Shown: positions 5,530 to 12,226 of the stretch, piece after piece
Numbering within the stretch: the first letter of the stretch is position 1
Layout: every line of letters starts with the position of its first letter
DNA from: an uncultured Prevotella sp.
GTDB lineage: Bacteria; Bacteroidota; Bacteroidia; Bacteroidales; Bacteroidaceae
DNA length: 12,226 nucleotides
Assembly (NCBI GenBank): GCA_947304695.1
Contig: CAMZBS010000057.1
Span: 1 to 12,226 of the forward strand
Reading direction: 5' to 3'
Position numbers and translations under genes: made by a program
The notes under the pieces: generated by a model
Told to the model about the DNA's origin: nothing
Database searches by the model: none
The model's input: the letters and a program-made list of their open reading frames with translations, nothing else

Positions 5530-5557
5530 CGCGGTAATTGAGAAAAAACGACCGTTT

Positions 5558-6514
5558 ATGGATAACAAGAACGAACTGGAACTGCTGCGTACGAGAAGCA
5601 GCAGTGCGGTGATACGCCACGGCTACCGCCTGTTCTCAGGCAACTTCCGCAAGCTGCTGCGCTCCTCATGGGTGGCGGCTGCGGCCTACGCCCTCATCGT
5701 GAGCCTGGCATCGAGCTATTACATCAGTCAGCTGCCTGCCATCGTCATTGCCAGCGTGGCCAACGCCCAGCAACCTGCACTCAGCAACCAGCTGACCATC
5801 ACGGGACTGCTGCTGGCACTGGCCGGACTGCTCATCTACGTGGCAACGGCGGTGCTGTCGTCATACGCCGTGTCGGCCTTTGCCGAGCATCAGGCCAGCG
5901 GAAGCATCTCCTCGGCCACCCGCTGGTATGGCCGACTGGACAGGAAAGCCCTCTGGCCTACCCTGCGCCTCTACGGATGGAACCTCATCGTGATCCTGCT
6001 GATGTCGGTGGTGATGGGAGGCGTGATCTTCATGGCCCAGCGCTACATGGGCCGATGGGCCGGACTGGGACTCCTGGCCACGGCAACGCTCATCATCGTA
6101 GCCCTGACGCTGCCACTGACCTTCACCAACATGAAATACCTGCTCACGCCGAAGGCATCCTATCTGCCCATGCTGGCAGCCACCTACGGCAAGGGACTGC
6201 GCCACTGGGGCCGCATCTTCATCGTCATGCTGGTGGTGGGCATCGTGACCTACGCCTGCATCCTGCTCACCGAGCTGCCCGCCCTGATCCTCTATCTGGC
6301 CAACACGCAGTCGCAGATAGGCCGCCTACAGGGCGACCCCGTGGGCATGCCCGACTACATGCTGTGGATGAACATCGTGGTGTTTGCCATCGCCGGATTC
6401 ATCCAAGCCTACATCTTCCTCTCCACCCTCTATCCCGCCTACTACCTGTACGGCTCGATAGAGACAGAAGAGAAGGAACGCCAAACCCTGACCCCTAACA
6501 CCCAACAGCCATGA
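5558..6514 (+). CDS. Six-helix integral membrane protein of unknown function
   Basis: I do not recognise this 318-residue protein. It has hydrophobic segments at about residues 38-58, 81-105, 141-160, 166-190, 219-247 and 268-292. The N-terminus is hydrophilic and basic ([18 protein letters not shown]), suggesting a cytoplasmic amphipathic segment before the first helix. The C-terminus ([17 protein letters not shown]) is charged and probably also cytoplasmic. No catalytic motif, transporter signature or signal peptide is evident. The internal pattern of short basic segments before helices recalls the loosely defined membrane proteins that precede housekeeping genes in this order. Its stop overlaps the hisB start (ATGA), so expression is coupled to histidine biosynthesis, but a functional link is not shown by the sequence. 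Confidence 0.8.
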   Translation: MDNKNELELLRTRSSSAVIRHGYRLFSGNFRKLLRSSWVAAAAYALIVSLASSYYISQLPAIVIASVANAQQPALSNQLTITGLLLALAGLLIYVATAVLSSYAVSAFAEHQASGSISSATRWYGRLDRKALWPTLRLYGWNLIVILLMSVVMGGVIFMAQRYMGRWAGLGLLATATLIIVALTLPLTFTNMKYLLTPKASYLPMLAATYGKGLRHWGRIFIVMLVVGIVTYACILLTELPALILYLANTQSQIGRLQGDPVGMPDYMLWMNIVVFAIAGFIQAYIFLSTLYPAYYLYGSIETEEKERQTLTPNTQQP

Positions 6515-7581
6515 CCCGAATACTTTTCATTGACCGCGACGGAACACTGGTAGAAGAACCCCACGACGAACAGGTGGATGCCCTGGAGAAGATACGCTTC
6601 ACCGAGGGCGTGTTTCGCAACCTGGGACTGATTCGCAAAAAGACTGACTTCCGCTTCGTGATGGTGTCGAACCAGGACGGACTGGGCACCCCGTCGTTCC
6701 CGGAAGACACGTTCTGGCCTGCCCAGAACTTCATCCTGCAGACCCTGAAGGGCGAAGGCATCACGTTTGACGACATCCTCGTGGACTCGCACTTCCCCGA
6801 AGACAACGCCCCCACCCGCAAGCCACAGACGGGACTGGTGAGGAAATACATGGACGACCCCGAGGTGGACATTGCCAACAGCTACGTAATCGGCGACCGC
6901 GAGACCGACGAGCTGTTTGCACGCAACATTGGCTGCAAGGCGCTCATCCTGGGCAAGGACGGACTGACATGGGACAAGATTGCCGAAATACTCTTTGCCG
7001 GGGAGCGCAAGGCCGAGGTGAAGCGCACCACGAAAGAAACCGACATCGAGGTGAGGCTGGACCTGGACGGCAACGGCAAATGTGAGATAGAGACCGGACT
7101 GGGATTCTTCAACCACATGCTGGAACAGATAGGCAAGCACGGAGGCATGGACCTCTACGTGAGGTGCAACGGCGACCTGAACGTGGACGAGCACCACACC
7201 ATCGAGGACACGGCACTGGCACTGGGCGAGTGTGTGCTGAAGGCACTGGGGTCGAAGCGCGGCATTGAACGCTACGGCTACTCGCTGCCCATGGACGACT
7301 GCATGGCCCACGTATGCCTGGACTTCGGCGGGCGCCCCTGGCTCACATGGGATGCCAGCTTCAAGCGCGAATATGTAGGCGACATGCCCACGGAGATGTT
7401 CTACCACTTCTTCAAGAGCCTGAGCGACGCTGCCCGCATGAACCTCTTCATACGCGCCGAGGGCAACAACGAGCACCACAAGATTGAAGGCATCTTCAAG
7501 GCTTTGGCACGCTCGCTGAAGATGGCCGTGAAGCGCGACATCTATCACTACGAACTGCCGTCGACAAAAGGAATGCTGTAA
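6511..7581 (+). CDS. hisB: Bifunctional histidinol-phosphatase / imidazoleglycerol-phosphate dehydratase
   Basis: HisB catalyses two steps of histidine synthesis: dehydration of imidazoleglycerol phosphate and dephosphorylation of histidinol phosphate. The 356 residues split into an N-terminal HAD phosphatase (about 1-165) and a C-terminal dehydratase (about 166-356). The HAD part shows FIDRDGTLV (nucleophile D8, acid D10), VSNQDG, TRKP (K104) and GDRETD (D129). The dehydratase part shows [17 protein letters not shown] and [13 protein letters not shown], the metal-binding histidine motifs. The loop that binds zinc through cysteines in E. coli HisB reads [14 protein letters not shown] here, with His but no Cys. 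The gene is downstream of a membrane protein and not next to hisG, hisD or hisC within this window. It overlaps its upstream neighbour and is followed by a regulator whose ribosome binding site covers its stop. Confidence 0.97.
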   Translation: MTRILFIDRDGTLVEEPHDEQVDALEKIRFTEGVFRNLGLIRKKTDFRFVMVSNQDGLGTPSFPEDTFWPAQNFILQTLKGEGITFDDILVDSHFPEDNAPTRKPQTGLVRKYMDDPEVDIANSYVIGDRETDELFARNIGCKALILGKDGLTWDKIAEILFAGERKAEVKRTTKETDIEVRLDLDGNGKCEIETGLGFFNHMLEQIGKHGGMDLYVRCNGDLNVDEHHTIEDTALALGECVLKALGSKRGIERYGYSLPMDDCMAHVCLDFGGRPWLTWDASFKREYVGDMPTEMFYHFFKSLSDAARMNLFIRAEGNNEHHKIEGIFKALARSLKMAVKRDIYHYELPSTKGML

Positions 7582-7587
7582 GGAGGA
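7580..7587 (+). promoter_or_regulatory. Strong ribosome binding site overlapping hisB stop
   Basis: AAGGAGGA begins on the last two bases of the hisB TAA and lies two bases before the ATG at 7590. This is unusually canonical for the phylum and supports translational coupling, though the spacing is short. Confidence 0.6.
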
Positions 7588-7589
7588 GA

Positions 7590-8186
7590 ATGACTGTTCA
7601 GAAGCCGAAGATTGCCATTGTAGACCCCAACACGCTGGCCGTGCTGGGACTGAGGCAGCTGCTGCAGAACGTGATGCCCATCATGGGCATTGAGACGTTC
7701 GGCTCGATGGCCGAACTGGAGGCTAACCACCCCGAACAGTTCGCCCACTACTTCGTGGCCATGAACATCGTGCTCGAGAACCGCCCCTTCTTCATGGAAC
7801 ACTGCCGGAAGACCATCGTGCTCACGCTGTCGCTCGACGGCGGAAAGCAGCTGACGGGCTTCCACTCGCTATGCATCAACGTGCCGGAACACGAACTGGT
7901 GCGCTCACTGCTCGTGATGCAGCAGTACGGCCACCACAACGGCCGCAACCTGCCCCCCATGCCCGCCATTCTGCAGCAGAAGATTCTGAGCGACCGCGAG
8001 ATAGAGGTGATGACGCTGATTGTGCAGGGCCATATAAACAAAGAGATTGCCAGCCTTCTGAACATCGGGCTGGCAACCGTTATCACTCACCGGAAAAACA
8101 TCATGGAGAAGCTGGGGCTGAAAAGTGTCTCAGCACTCACCATCTATGCCGTGACACACGGCTATGTAGACATCAACCGGATTTAA
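7590..8186 (+). CDS. LuxR/NarL-type regulator with degenerate receiver domain
   Basis: This 198-residue protein has the two-part build of NarL/FixJ response regulators. The C-terminal helix-turn-helix (about 133-190) is clear: LSDREIEVMTLIVQGHINKE, then IASLLNIGLATVITHRKNIMEKLG and SALTIYAV. The N-terminal half folds like a receiver (KIAIVDPNTLAVLGLRQLL), but the phosphoacceptor aspartate expected near residue 57 is absent (HYFVAMNIVLE), and the usual conserved lysine near residue 97 is replaced (SLCINVPE). It is probably not controlled by phosphorylation. Instead it may respond to a ligand, protein partner or its amount. It is the last gene of the operon behind hisB, whose stop codon overlaps its ribosome binding site. 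Target genes cannot be read from the sequence. Confidence 0.85.
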   Translation: MTVQKPKIAIVDPNTLAVLGLRQLLQNVMPIMGIETFGSMAELEANHPEQFAHYFVAMNIVLENRPFFMEHCRKTIVLTLSLDGGKQLTGFHSLCINVPEHELVRSLLVMQQYGHHNGRNLPPMPAILQQKILSDREIEVMTLIVQGHINKEIASLLNIGLATVITHRKNIMEKLGLKSVSALTIYAVTHGYVDINRI

Positions 8187-8191
8187 TTCAA

Positions 8192-10135
8192 TCATCCGTT
8201 CATCGACATGAGGAACTCCTCGTTGTTGCGCGACTGAACCAGGCGGTCACGCACGGTGTTCATGGCCTCGATGGGGTTCATCTCGCTGATGAACTTGCGG
8301 ATGATCCACATGCGGTTGAGCGTCGTCGGGTCTTGCAGCAGGTCGTCACGACGCGTGCTCGACTGAACAAGGTCGATGGCCGGGAACACGCGCTTGTTGG
8401 ACAGCGAACGAGACAGCTGCAACTCGGAGTTACCCGTGCCCTTGAACTCCTCGAAGATCACCTCGTCCATCTTGGAACCAGTGTCGATGAGGGCCGTGGC
8501 AATGATGGTGAGCGAACCGCCACCCTCAATGTTACGGGCGGCACCGAAGAAGCGCTTGGGCTTCTGCAGGGCGTTGGCATCGACACCACCCGTGAGCACC
8601 TTGCCAGAAGCAGGCGACACGGTGTTGTAGGCACGGGCCAGACGGGTGATTGAGTCAAGGAAGATGACCACGTCGTGGCCGCACTCCACCATGCGCTTGG
8701 CCTTCTCAAGCACGATACCGGCAATCTTCACATGGCGGTCGGCAGGCTCGTCGAAGGTCGAGGCAATGACCTCGGCATTGACCGTGCGGCTCATGTCGGT
8801 GACCTCCTCAGGACGCTCGTCGATGAGCAGCATCATGATGTAAGCCTCGGGATGGTTGGCGGCAATGGCGTTGGCAATGTCCTTCATCAGGATGGTCTTA
8901 CCGGTCTTGGGCTGGGCCACGATGAGCGCACGCTGTCCCTTGCCGATGGGCGAGAAGAGGTCGACGATGCGGGTCGAGGGATTGGTGGTCGAAGGATCGC
9001 CGCACAGTTTGAACTTCTCCTCGGGGAACAACGGTGTGAGATGCTCGAAGCTCACACGGTCGCGCACCTCGGACGGCTCGCGGCCATTGATCATCTTGAC
9101 CGTAGACAGGGCAAAATACTTCTCGCCGTCATGGGGCGGACGCACGGTGCAGTCAACCACATCGCCGGTCTTCAGACCGTATTTCTTGATCTGCTGCGGA
9201 GCCAAGTAGATGTCGTCGGGCGAAGAGAGGTAGTTGTAGTCGCTGGAGCGCAGGAAACCGTAGCCGTCCTGCATGATCTCGAGCACGCCGTTGCCGGAAA
9301 TGAGATCACCGAAGTCGTAGCTCTCCTCCGTCGGGGCAGCGGGTGCCGTCACAACAGGCTGATAGACAGGCTCGGCATGCTGAACGACAGGACGGTCGAA
9401 GATGTCGAGCGTGGGGATGGCTGCCTGGTCCTCAATGGGCAGGTCGACAACGGCAATGAAATCGGTGCCATCGCCAGGATCGCCCTCCCAAACACCGTCG
9501 GGATTGGCCTCATAGTCGGGAAGAGGCTCCTGCTGCGACACGCGCTGAGCCATCTTCTCCTGCAGCTGCTCCAGCAGGCCCAGGTCGGGCTCGTCGTCCT
9601 CATTGCTGGGAATTGTGTCGACACCATCCGATTCGGGCACCACATCGTCCAAGACTTCCTCCACGGGAGCTTCGGCCCCCATGTCCTGAATGGCCTTGGC
9701 TGCCTCTGCGGCTGCGATGGCAGCCAGCTCAGCCTTCGACTTGCGTCCGCGATGCTTTGGGAATACGGGCTGCGGGTCGGCAACGGGTGCTGCGGGTGCT
9801 TCACTGTCCTGAGCGGGCTGGCTCTCCGGGTCGCCCACAGGCTCGTCGCTGAAAAGCGAAGGGGCTTCCACGCTCTTCGGCTTCTGGTTGATGACATCGA
9901 AGTTCTCGCCCTCCTTGCCGTTCACCGTATAGACCTTGTCGGTGTCTTTCTTGGCGATGCGCGTTCTCTTGCGCTTGGGCGAACTGTTCGTTGCACTATC
10001 TATTGCTGCCTGGTCTAAGATGGCATAAATAACTTTCTCCTTGTCGTCGTCCTGAGATACTGACACGCCAAGCTCTGCCGCAATACTAAACAGCTGAGCC
10101 GGCTCTAACTGTTCTAATTGTTCTTTTGTATACAT
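8192..10135 (-). CDS. rho: Transcription termination factor Rho with long acidic N-terminal insert
   Basis: Rho is a hexameric RNA helicase that ends transcription. The 647 residues are far longer than E. coli Rho (419). Residues 1-45 form the SAP-like Rho_N helices. About 50-270 is a low-complexity acidic/Ala/Pro insert typical of Bacteroidetes Rho, containing basic [10 protein letters not shown] (54-63) and an AT-hook-like KHRGRKSK (127-134). The RNA-binding OB fold follows (about 280-350, GYGFLRS). The ATPase core has Walker A QPKTGKT (408-414), the catalytic-glutamate region [10 protein letters not shown], Walker B VVIFLDS (D494), and a Q-loop region [16 protein letters not shown]. All catalytic elements are intact. 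Transcription starts upstream near 10232. The stop is five bases from the convergent regulator gene, leaving no room for an intrinsic terminator. Confidence 0.97.
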   Translation of the reverse strand: MYTKEQLEQLEPAQLFSIAAELGVSVSQDDDKEKVIYAILDQAAIDSATNSSPKRKRTRIAKKDTDKVYTVNGKEGENFDVINQKPKSVEAPSLFSDEPVGDPESQPAQDSEAPAAPVADPQPVFPKHRGRKSKAELAAIAAAEAAKAIQDMGAEAPVEEVLDDVVPESDGVDTIPSNEDDEPDLGLLEQLQEKMAQRVSQQEPLPDYEANPDGVWEGDPGDGTDFIAVVDLPIEDQAAIPTLDIFDRPVVQHAEPVYQPVVTAPAAPTEESYDFGDLISGNGVLEIMQDGYGFLRSSDYNYLSSPDDIYLAPQQIKKYGLKTGDVVDCTVRPPHDGEKYFALSTVKMINGREPSEVRDRVSFEHLTPLFPEEKFKLCGDPSTTNPSTRIVDLFSPIGKGQRALIVAQPKTGKTILMKDIANAIAANHPEAYIMMLLIDERPEEVTDMSRTVNAEVIASTFDEPADRHVKIAGIVLEKAKRMVECGHDVVIFLDSITRLARAYNTVSPASGKVLTGGVDANALQKPKRFFGAARNIEGGGSLTIIATALIDTGSKMDEVIFEEFKGTGNSELQLSRSLSNKRVFPAIDLVQSSTRRDDLLQDPTTLNRMWIIRKFISEMNPIEAMNTVRDRLVQSRNNEEFLMSMNG

Positions 10136-10231
10136 ACTATAATCTGTGTATCCTACTGTTTCAAAGTGGAAATGTTGTTGGGTTGTAACGTTTCACAGAC
10201 GCGGAAACGCTGGGTGAAATAAATTCGGATG

Positions 10232-10264
10232 CAAAGGTAATAAAAAAAAGTGACAAGAGAAAAG
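10232..10264 (-). promoter_or_regulatory. Probable rho promoter
   Basis: TACCTTTG on the minus strand (10239-10232) matches the -7 box. The -33 region (TTTTC around 10260-10264) is only a weak match and overlaps the 7-bp repeat block. The leader is about 90 nt, long enough for autoregulation. Confidence 0.45.
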
Positions 10265-10335
10265 TGATAAGTGATAAGTGTTGGCGGATTTGCAAACTTT
10301 AACAGTCCCCCCCTCTCACTTATCACTTATCACTT
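10262..10335. repeat. Inverted repeat of 7-bp tandem units between kinase and rho
   Basis: AAGTGATAAGTGATAAGTG (10262-10280) is the exact reverse complement of 10317-10335, a perfect 19-bp stem with a 36-base loop. Each arm is built from a GTGATAA unit. It begins 9 bases after the kinase stop, so it may end kinase transcription. It also overlaps the possible -33 box of rho. The whole gap 10136-10343 holds nothing else I can recognise. Confidence 0.85.
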
Positions 10336-10343
10336 ATCGCATA

Positions 10344-11486
10344 TCACTTCTTCAACGGCATGAGCACACTGAACGTGGAGCCTTCGCCCAGGGCAGACTC
10401 GACCATGACGTCGCCACCATTCTTGCGGGCAAAGTCGGCACAGAGCTGCAAGCCCAGGCCGGAGCCTTCCTCGCCGCCGGTGCCGTAGGTGGTCTCACCC
10501 TTATGGAAGATGCTGTCGATGCGCTCAGGAGCAATGCCCACACCGTGGTCACGCACGCTGACCTTGGCAAAATCGCCTTCGGGGTGCATGGTAATCTCGA
10601 TGGTGGAGCCCTCGGGGCTGAACTTCACGGCATTCGACATGAAGTTGCGAACCACCGTCTTCAACATATCGTTGTCGGCACGTACTACCAGCGGCTGGGT
10701 GGTGCCTGTATATTCCAGTTTGATGTTCTTGGTCTGGGCAATCATCTCGAAGATGTCGACCACACCGGGAATGATGTCGTTCAGGTCCAGATCCGGCAGC
10801 ACCACGGTCAGACGACCCGTCTGGCTCTTGGTCCATTTCAGCAGGTTGTCCAGCAGGTCGTGTACCTCCTCACTCTCGCGGTTGGCCTTATCCAAAAGCT
10901 CGTACAGCTCAGGTCCCACAAGGTCGGCCGACATGGTAGACACCACCAGGTTGAGCACCATGCGGATGGAAGCCATGGGTGAGCGCAGATCGTGGGCAAT
11001 GACCGAATACATCTTGTCGCGGTTGGAGATGGTGGCACGCAGTTCCTCGTTCTGCTGCTGAATGAGCCGCTTGGCTGCCACCAGGGCTATCTGGTGCATC
11101 ACACGCACCACCAGTTCTTCCTTGTTGAACGGCTTGGTCAGGAAGTCATTGGCTCCCACCTGGAAGCCGTGAACCAGGTCGCTCGGATTGTTAAGGGCGG
11201 TGAGGAAGATGATGGGGATTTCGGCCGTCTCAGGATCTTTCTTCAAGATAACAGCAGTATCGAATCCCGAAATGTCGGGCATCATGACATCAAGGAGTAT
11301 CAGGTCGGGCTTCTCGGCCTTGGCCTGCTCTATGCACATGTTGCCGCAGTTTGCCGTACATACCTGAAACTTCTCATTGGTAAGCAGAATCTTCAACAGC
11401 AGGACATTGCTGACCACGTCGTCGACAATCAGGATCTTATAGTCCGATCTGTTGATTTTTGCCTCAAGTTTATCTCCTAAATCCAT
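10344..11486 (-). CDS. Hybrid sensor kinase: receiver, HisKA and HATPase domains
   Basis: This 380-residue cytoplasmic protein is a signalling kinase with its receiver at the N-terminus. Residues 16-137 form the receiver (KILIVDD with D22/D23, phosphoacceptor D66 in LLDVMMPD, T96 and K118 in FLTKPF). A coiled coil (about 138-155) leads to HisKA with phosphorylatable H165 in VIAHDLRSP. The HATPase has N281/N285 in NFMSNAVKFSPEG, DHGVGI (D313) and GSGLGLQLC (341-349). There is no membrane segment, so the input probably arrives by phosphorylation of the receiver. I chose ATG at 11486 because the promoter at 11518-11549 would place transcription start downstream of the upstream TTG at 11531. No partner response regulator is adjacent; the LuxR-type protein at 7590 lacks a phosphoacceptor, so it is an unlikely target. 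Confidence 0.9.
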   Translation of the reverse strand: MDLGDKLEAKINRSDYKILIVDDVVSNVLLLKILLTNEKFQVCTANCGNMCIEQAKAEKPDLILLDVMMPDISGFDTAVILKKDPETAEIPIIFLTALNNPSDLVHGFQVGANDFLTKPFNKEELVVRVMHQIALVAAKRLIQQQNEELRATISNRDKMYSVIAHDLRSPMASIRMVLNLVVSTMSADLVGPELYELLDKANRESEEVHDLLDNLLKWTKSQTGRLTVVLPDLDLNDIIPGVVDIFEMIAQTKNIKLEYTGTTQPLVVRADNDMLKTVVRNFMSNAVKFSPEGSTIEITMHPEGDFAKVSVRDHGVGIAPERIDSIFHKGETTYGTGGEEGSGLGLQLCADFARKNGGDVMVESALGEGSTFSVLMPLKK

Positions 11487-11517
11487 ATATTGTTTATGGT
11501 ATTTTATTTTCGGTTTG

Positions 11518-11549
11518 CAAAAATAACGCAATTATTTGTAATCGCCAAA
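11518..11549 (-). promoter_or_regulatory. Promoter of the hybrid kinase
   Basis: On the minus strand, TTTG (11549-11546) and TATTTTTG (11525-11518) are 20 bases apart, a full match to the Bacteroidetes consensus. The leader to ATG at 11486 is about 25 nt. Confidence 0.7.
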
Positions 11550-11601
11550 CAAAATTTCCTTTTTTTTAGTCAGCATGCGAAAAAGAGACATCATAACCAC
11601 T

Positions 11602-11633
11602 AAAAAGTCCCGACGCCATAGGCATCGGGACTT
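11602..11633 (-). terminator. Intrinsic terminator of rplI
   Basis: Stem AAGTCCCGA/TCGGGACTT (11605-11613 with 11625-11633) extends through an inner GCC/GGC pair around an ATA loop. Read on the minus strand it ends in a T run (plus-strand A at 11602-11606). It lies about 40 bases after the rplI stop. A small AT-rich palindrome ATATCA-AAAA-TGATAT (11641-11656) lies between. Confidence 0.9.
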
Positions 11634-11669
11634 CCCGTTTATATCAAAAATGATATGCTTTACAGCGGT

Positions 11670-12203
11670 TTATTCTGCTGCGGGTGCTTCTTCTTCCTCC
11701 TGCACGGGAGCCTCAACGGGAGCCTCCTCAACGGGAGCTGCAGGTGCCTCCTCAACGGGGGCATTCTCAGCCACAACCGTGACAGGAATCTCGACGACAA
11801 CCTCCTTGTGGAAGTGAACGAGGGCCACATAATCGCCCACCTTCTTGATGTCGCGCATGGTGATGATCTTGCGGTCGACCTCGTGACCCAGCTTCTTCAG
11901 CTCCTCAGCCACAGTGGCAGTGTTGACAGAGCCGTAGAGCTGACCCGTAGCACTGACCTTGGCAACGATCTTCAGAGCCACGCCGTTCAGGGCATTGCCC
12001 TTCTCCTCGGCAGCAGCCTTCTGGGCAGCCAGCTTGTGAGCCTGCTGCTTGAGGTTCTCAGCGAGAATCTTCTTAGCCATGGGTGAAGCAATCACGCCCT
12101 TTCCCTGGGGAATGAGGTAGTTGCGGCCATAGCCAGACTTCACGTTCACAATATCGTTCTTAAATCCCAGACCGATAATATCTTCTTTCAGTATAATTTC
12201 CAT
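11670..12203 (-). CDS. rplI: Ribosomal protein L9 with acidic C-terminal tail
   Basis: L9 binds 23S rRNA at the base of the L1 stalk in the large ribosomal subunit. The N-terminal domain (1-about 50) carries the family signature GYGRNYLIPQGKG (residues 24-36). A long connecting helix and the C-terminal domain follow to about residue 147. At 177 residues it is about 28 longer than usual L9. The extra part is a repetitive Ala/Pro/Val/Glu tail (EEAPAAPVEEAPVEAPV, ending in EEEEAPAAE), probably disordered. The gene has a strong Shine-Dalgarno sequence and an intrinsic terminator. It is usually last in the rpsF-rpsR-rplI operon, and the window edge fits that. Confidence 0.97.
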   Translation of the reverse strand: MEIILKEDIIGLGFKNDIVNVKSGYGRNYLIPQGKGVIASPMAKKILAENLKQQAHKLAAQKAAAEEKGNALNGVALKIVAKVSATGQLYGSVNTATVAEELKKLGHEVDRKIITMRDIKKVGDYVALVHFHKEVVVEIPVTVVAENAPVEEAPAAPVEEAPVEAPVQEEEEAPAAE

Positions 12204-12211
12204 ATCTTCTG

Positions 12212-12219
12212 TCCTCCTT
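12212..12219 (-). promoter_or_regulatory. Ribosome binding site of rplI
   Basis: AAGGAGGA on the minus strand, eight bases before the ATG at 12203. Canonical Shine-Dalgarno sequences are rare in this phylum, so this suggests strong translation. Confidence 0.75.
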
Positions 12220-12226
12220 ATTTTAC
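12218..12226 (-). CDS. Possible last codons of rpsR
   Basis: GTA AAA TAA on the minus strand would encode a C-terminal Val-Lys and stop. Its position just before rplI is where rpsR (ribosomal protein S18) is expected. Nine bases cannot identify a gene; this rests on conserved gene order only. Confidence 0.3.
   Translation of the reverse strand, partial: VK

Noticed and set aside
6442..7548. 368-codon open frame opposite hisB
   Set aside because: Shadow of hisB, whose catalytic motifs are intact in the other strand.
8675..10018. 447-codon open frame on the plus strand opposite rho
   Set aside because: It lies antisense to the clearly identified rho gene, has no recognisable domain and arises from the GC-rich codon use of rho.
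11487..11531. Longer hybrid kinase starting at TTG 11531
   Set aside because: A full-consensus promoter at 11518-11549 overlaps this start, so the transcript would begin after it. The ATG at 11486 fits.

Overview
The window looks like a chromosomal stretch of a Bacteroidales bacterium, possibly Prevotellaceae. The signs are promoters of the Bacteroidetes type (TTTG about 20 bases upstream of TAnnTTTG), a Rho factor with a very long acidic N-terminal insert, a fused HisB, an L9 with an acidic tail, and an HU-like protein with a glycine-rich tail. The genus is a guess; the order is fairly safe.

Layout. Bases 1-752 hold the 3' part of a GC-rich gene related to REP-associated tyrosine transposases, entered through an in-frame 27-bp tandem repeat. 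Bases 753-1100 are AT-rich and contain a striking symmetric structure: 11-bp iteron-like repeats pointing inward from both sides of a 34-bp-arm inverted repeat. Next to it, on the minus strand, lies a two-gene operon for an SF3-type helicase (2136-3599) and a CHC2/Toprim primase (1084-2139). From a shared 381-bp divergent regulatory region, the plus strand carries a small two-helix membrane protein overlapping an M15 peptidase (holin/endolysin-like pair). These are followed by a separately promoted HU-family protein with a glycine-rich tail and its own strong terminator. I read 826-5424 as one compact unit: a candidate replication module (origin, helicase, primase), a lysis-like or wall-remodelling pair and a nucleoid protein, without visible integrase or capsid genes. 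Three promoters of this unit share a CTRATACCA motif and have leaders containing Shine-Dalgarno-like sequences followed by 6-7 codon mini-ORFs.

From 5500 onward the genes look like ordinary chromosome. A six-helix membrane protein, bifunctional hisB and a LuxR-type regulator with a degenerate receiver domain form a tightly coupled plus-strand operon. It converges on rho with only 5 bp between the stops. Upstream of rho is a hybrid sensor kinase with an N-terminal receiver, separated from rho by an intergenic inverted repeat built from 7-bp units. The window ends with rplI (ribosomal protein L9), which has a clear intrinsic terminator, and what may be the last codons of rpsR.
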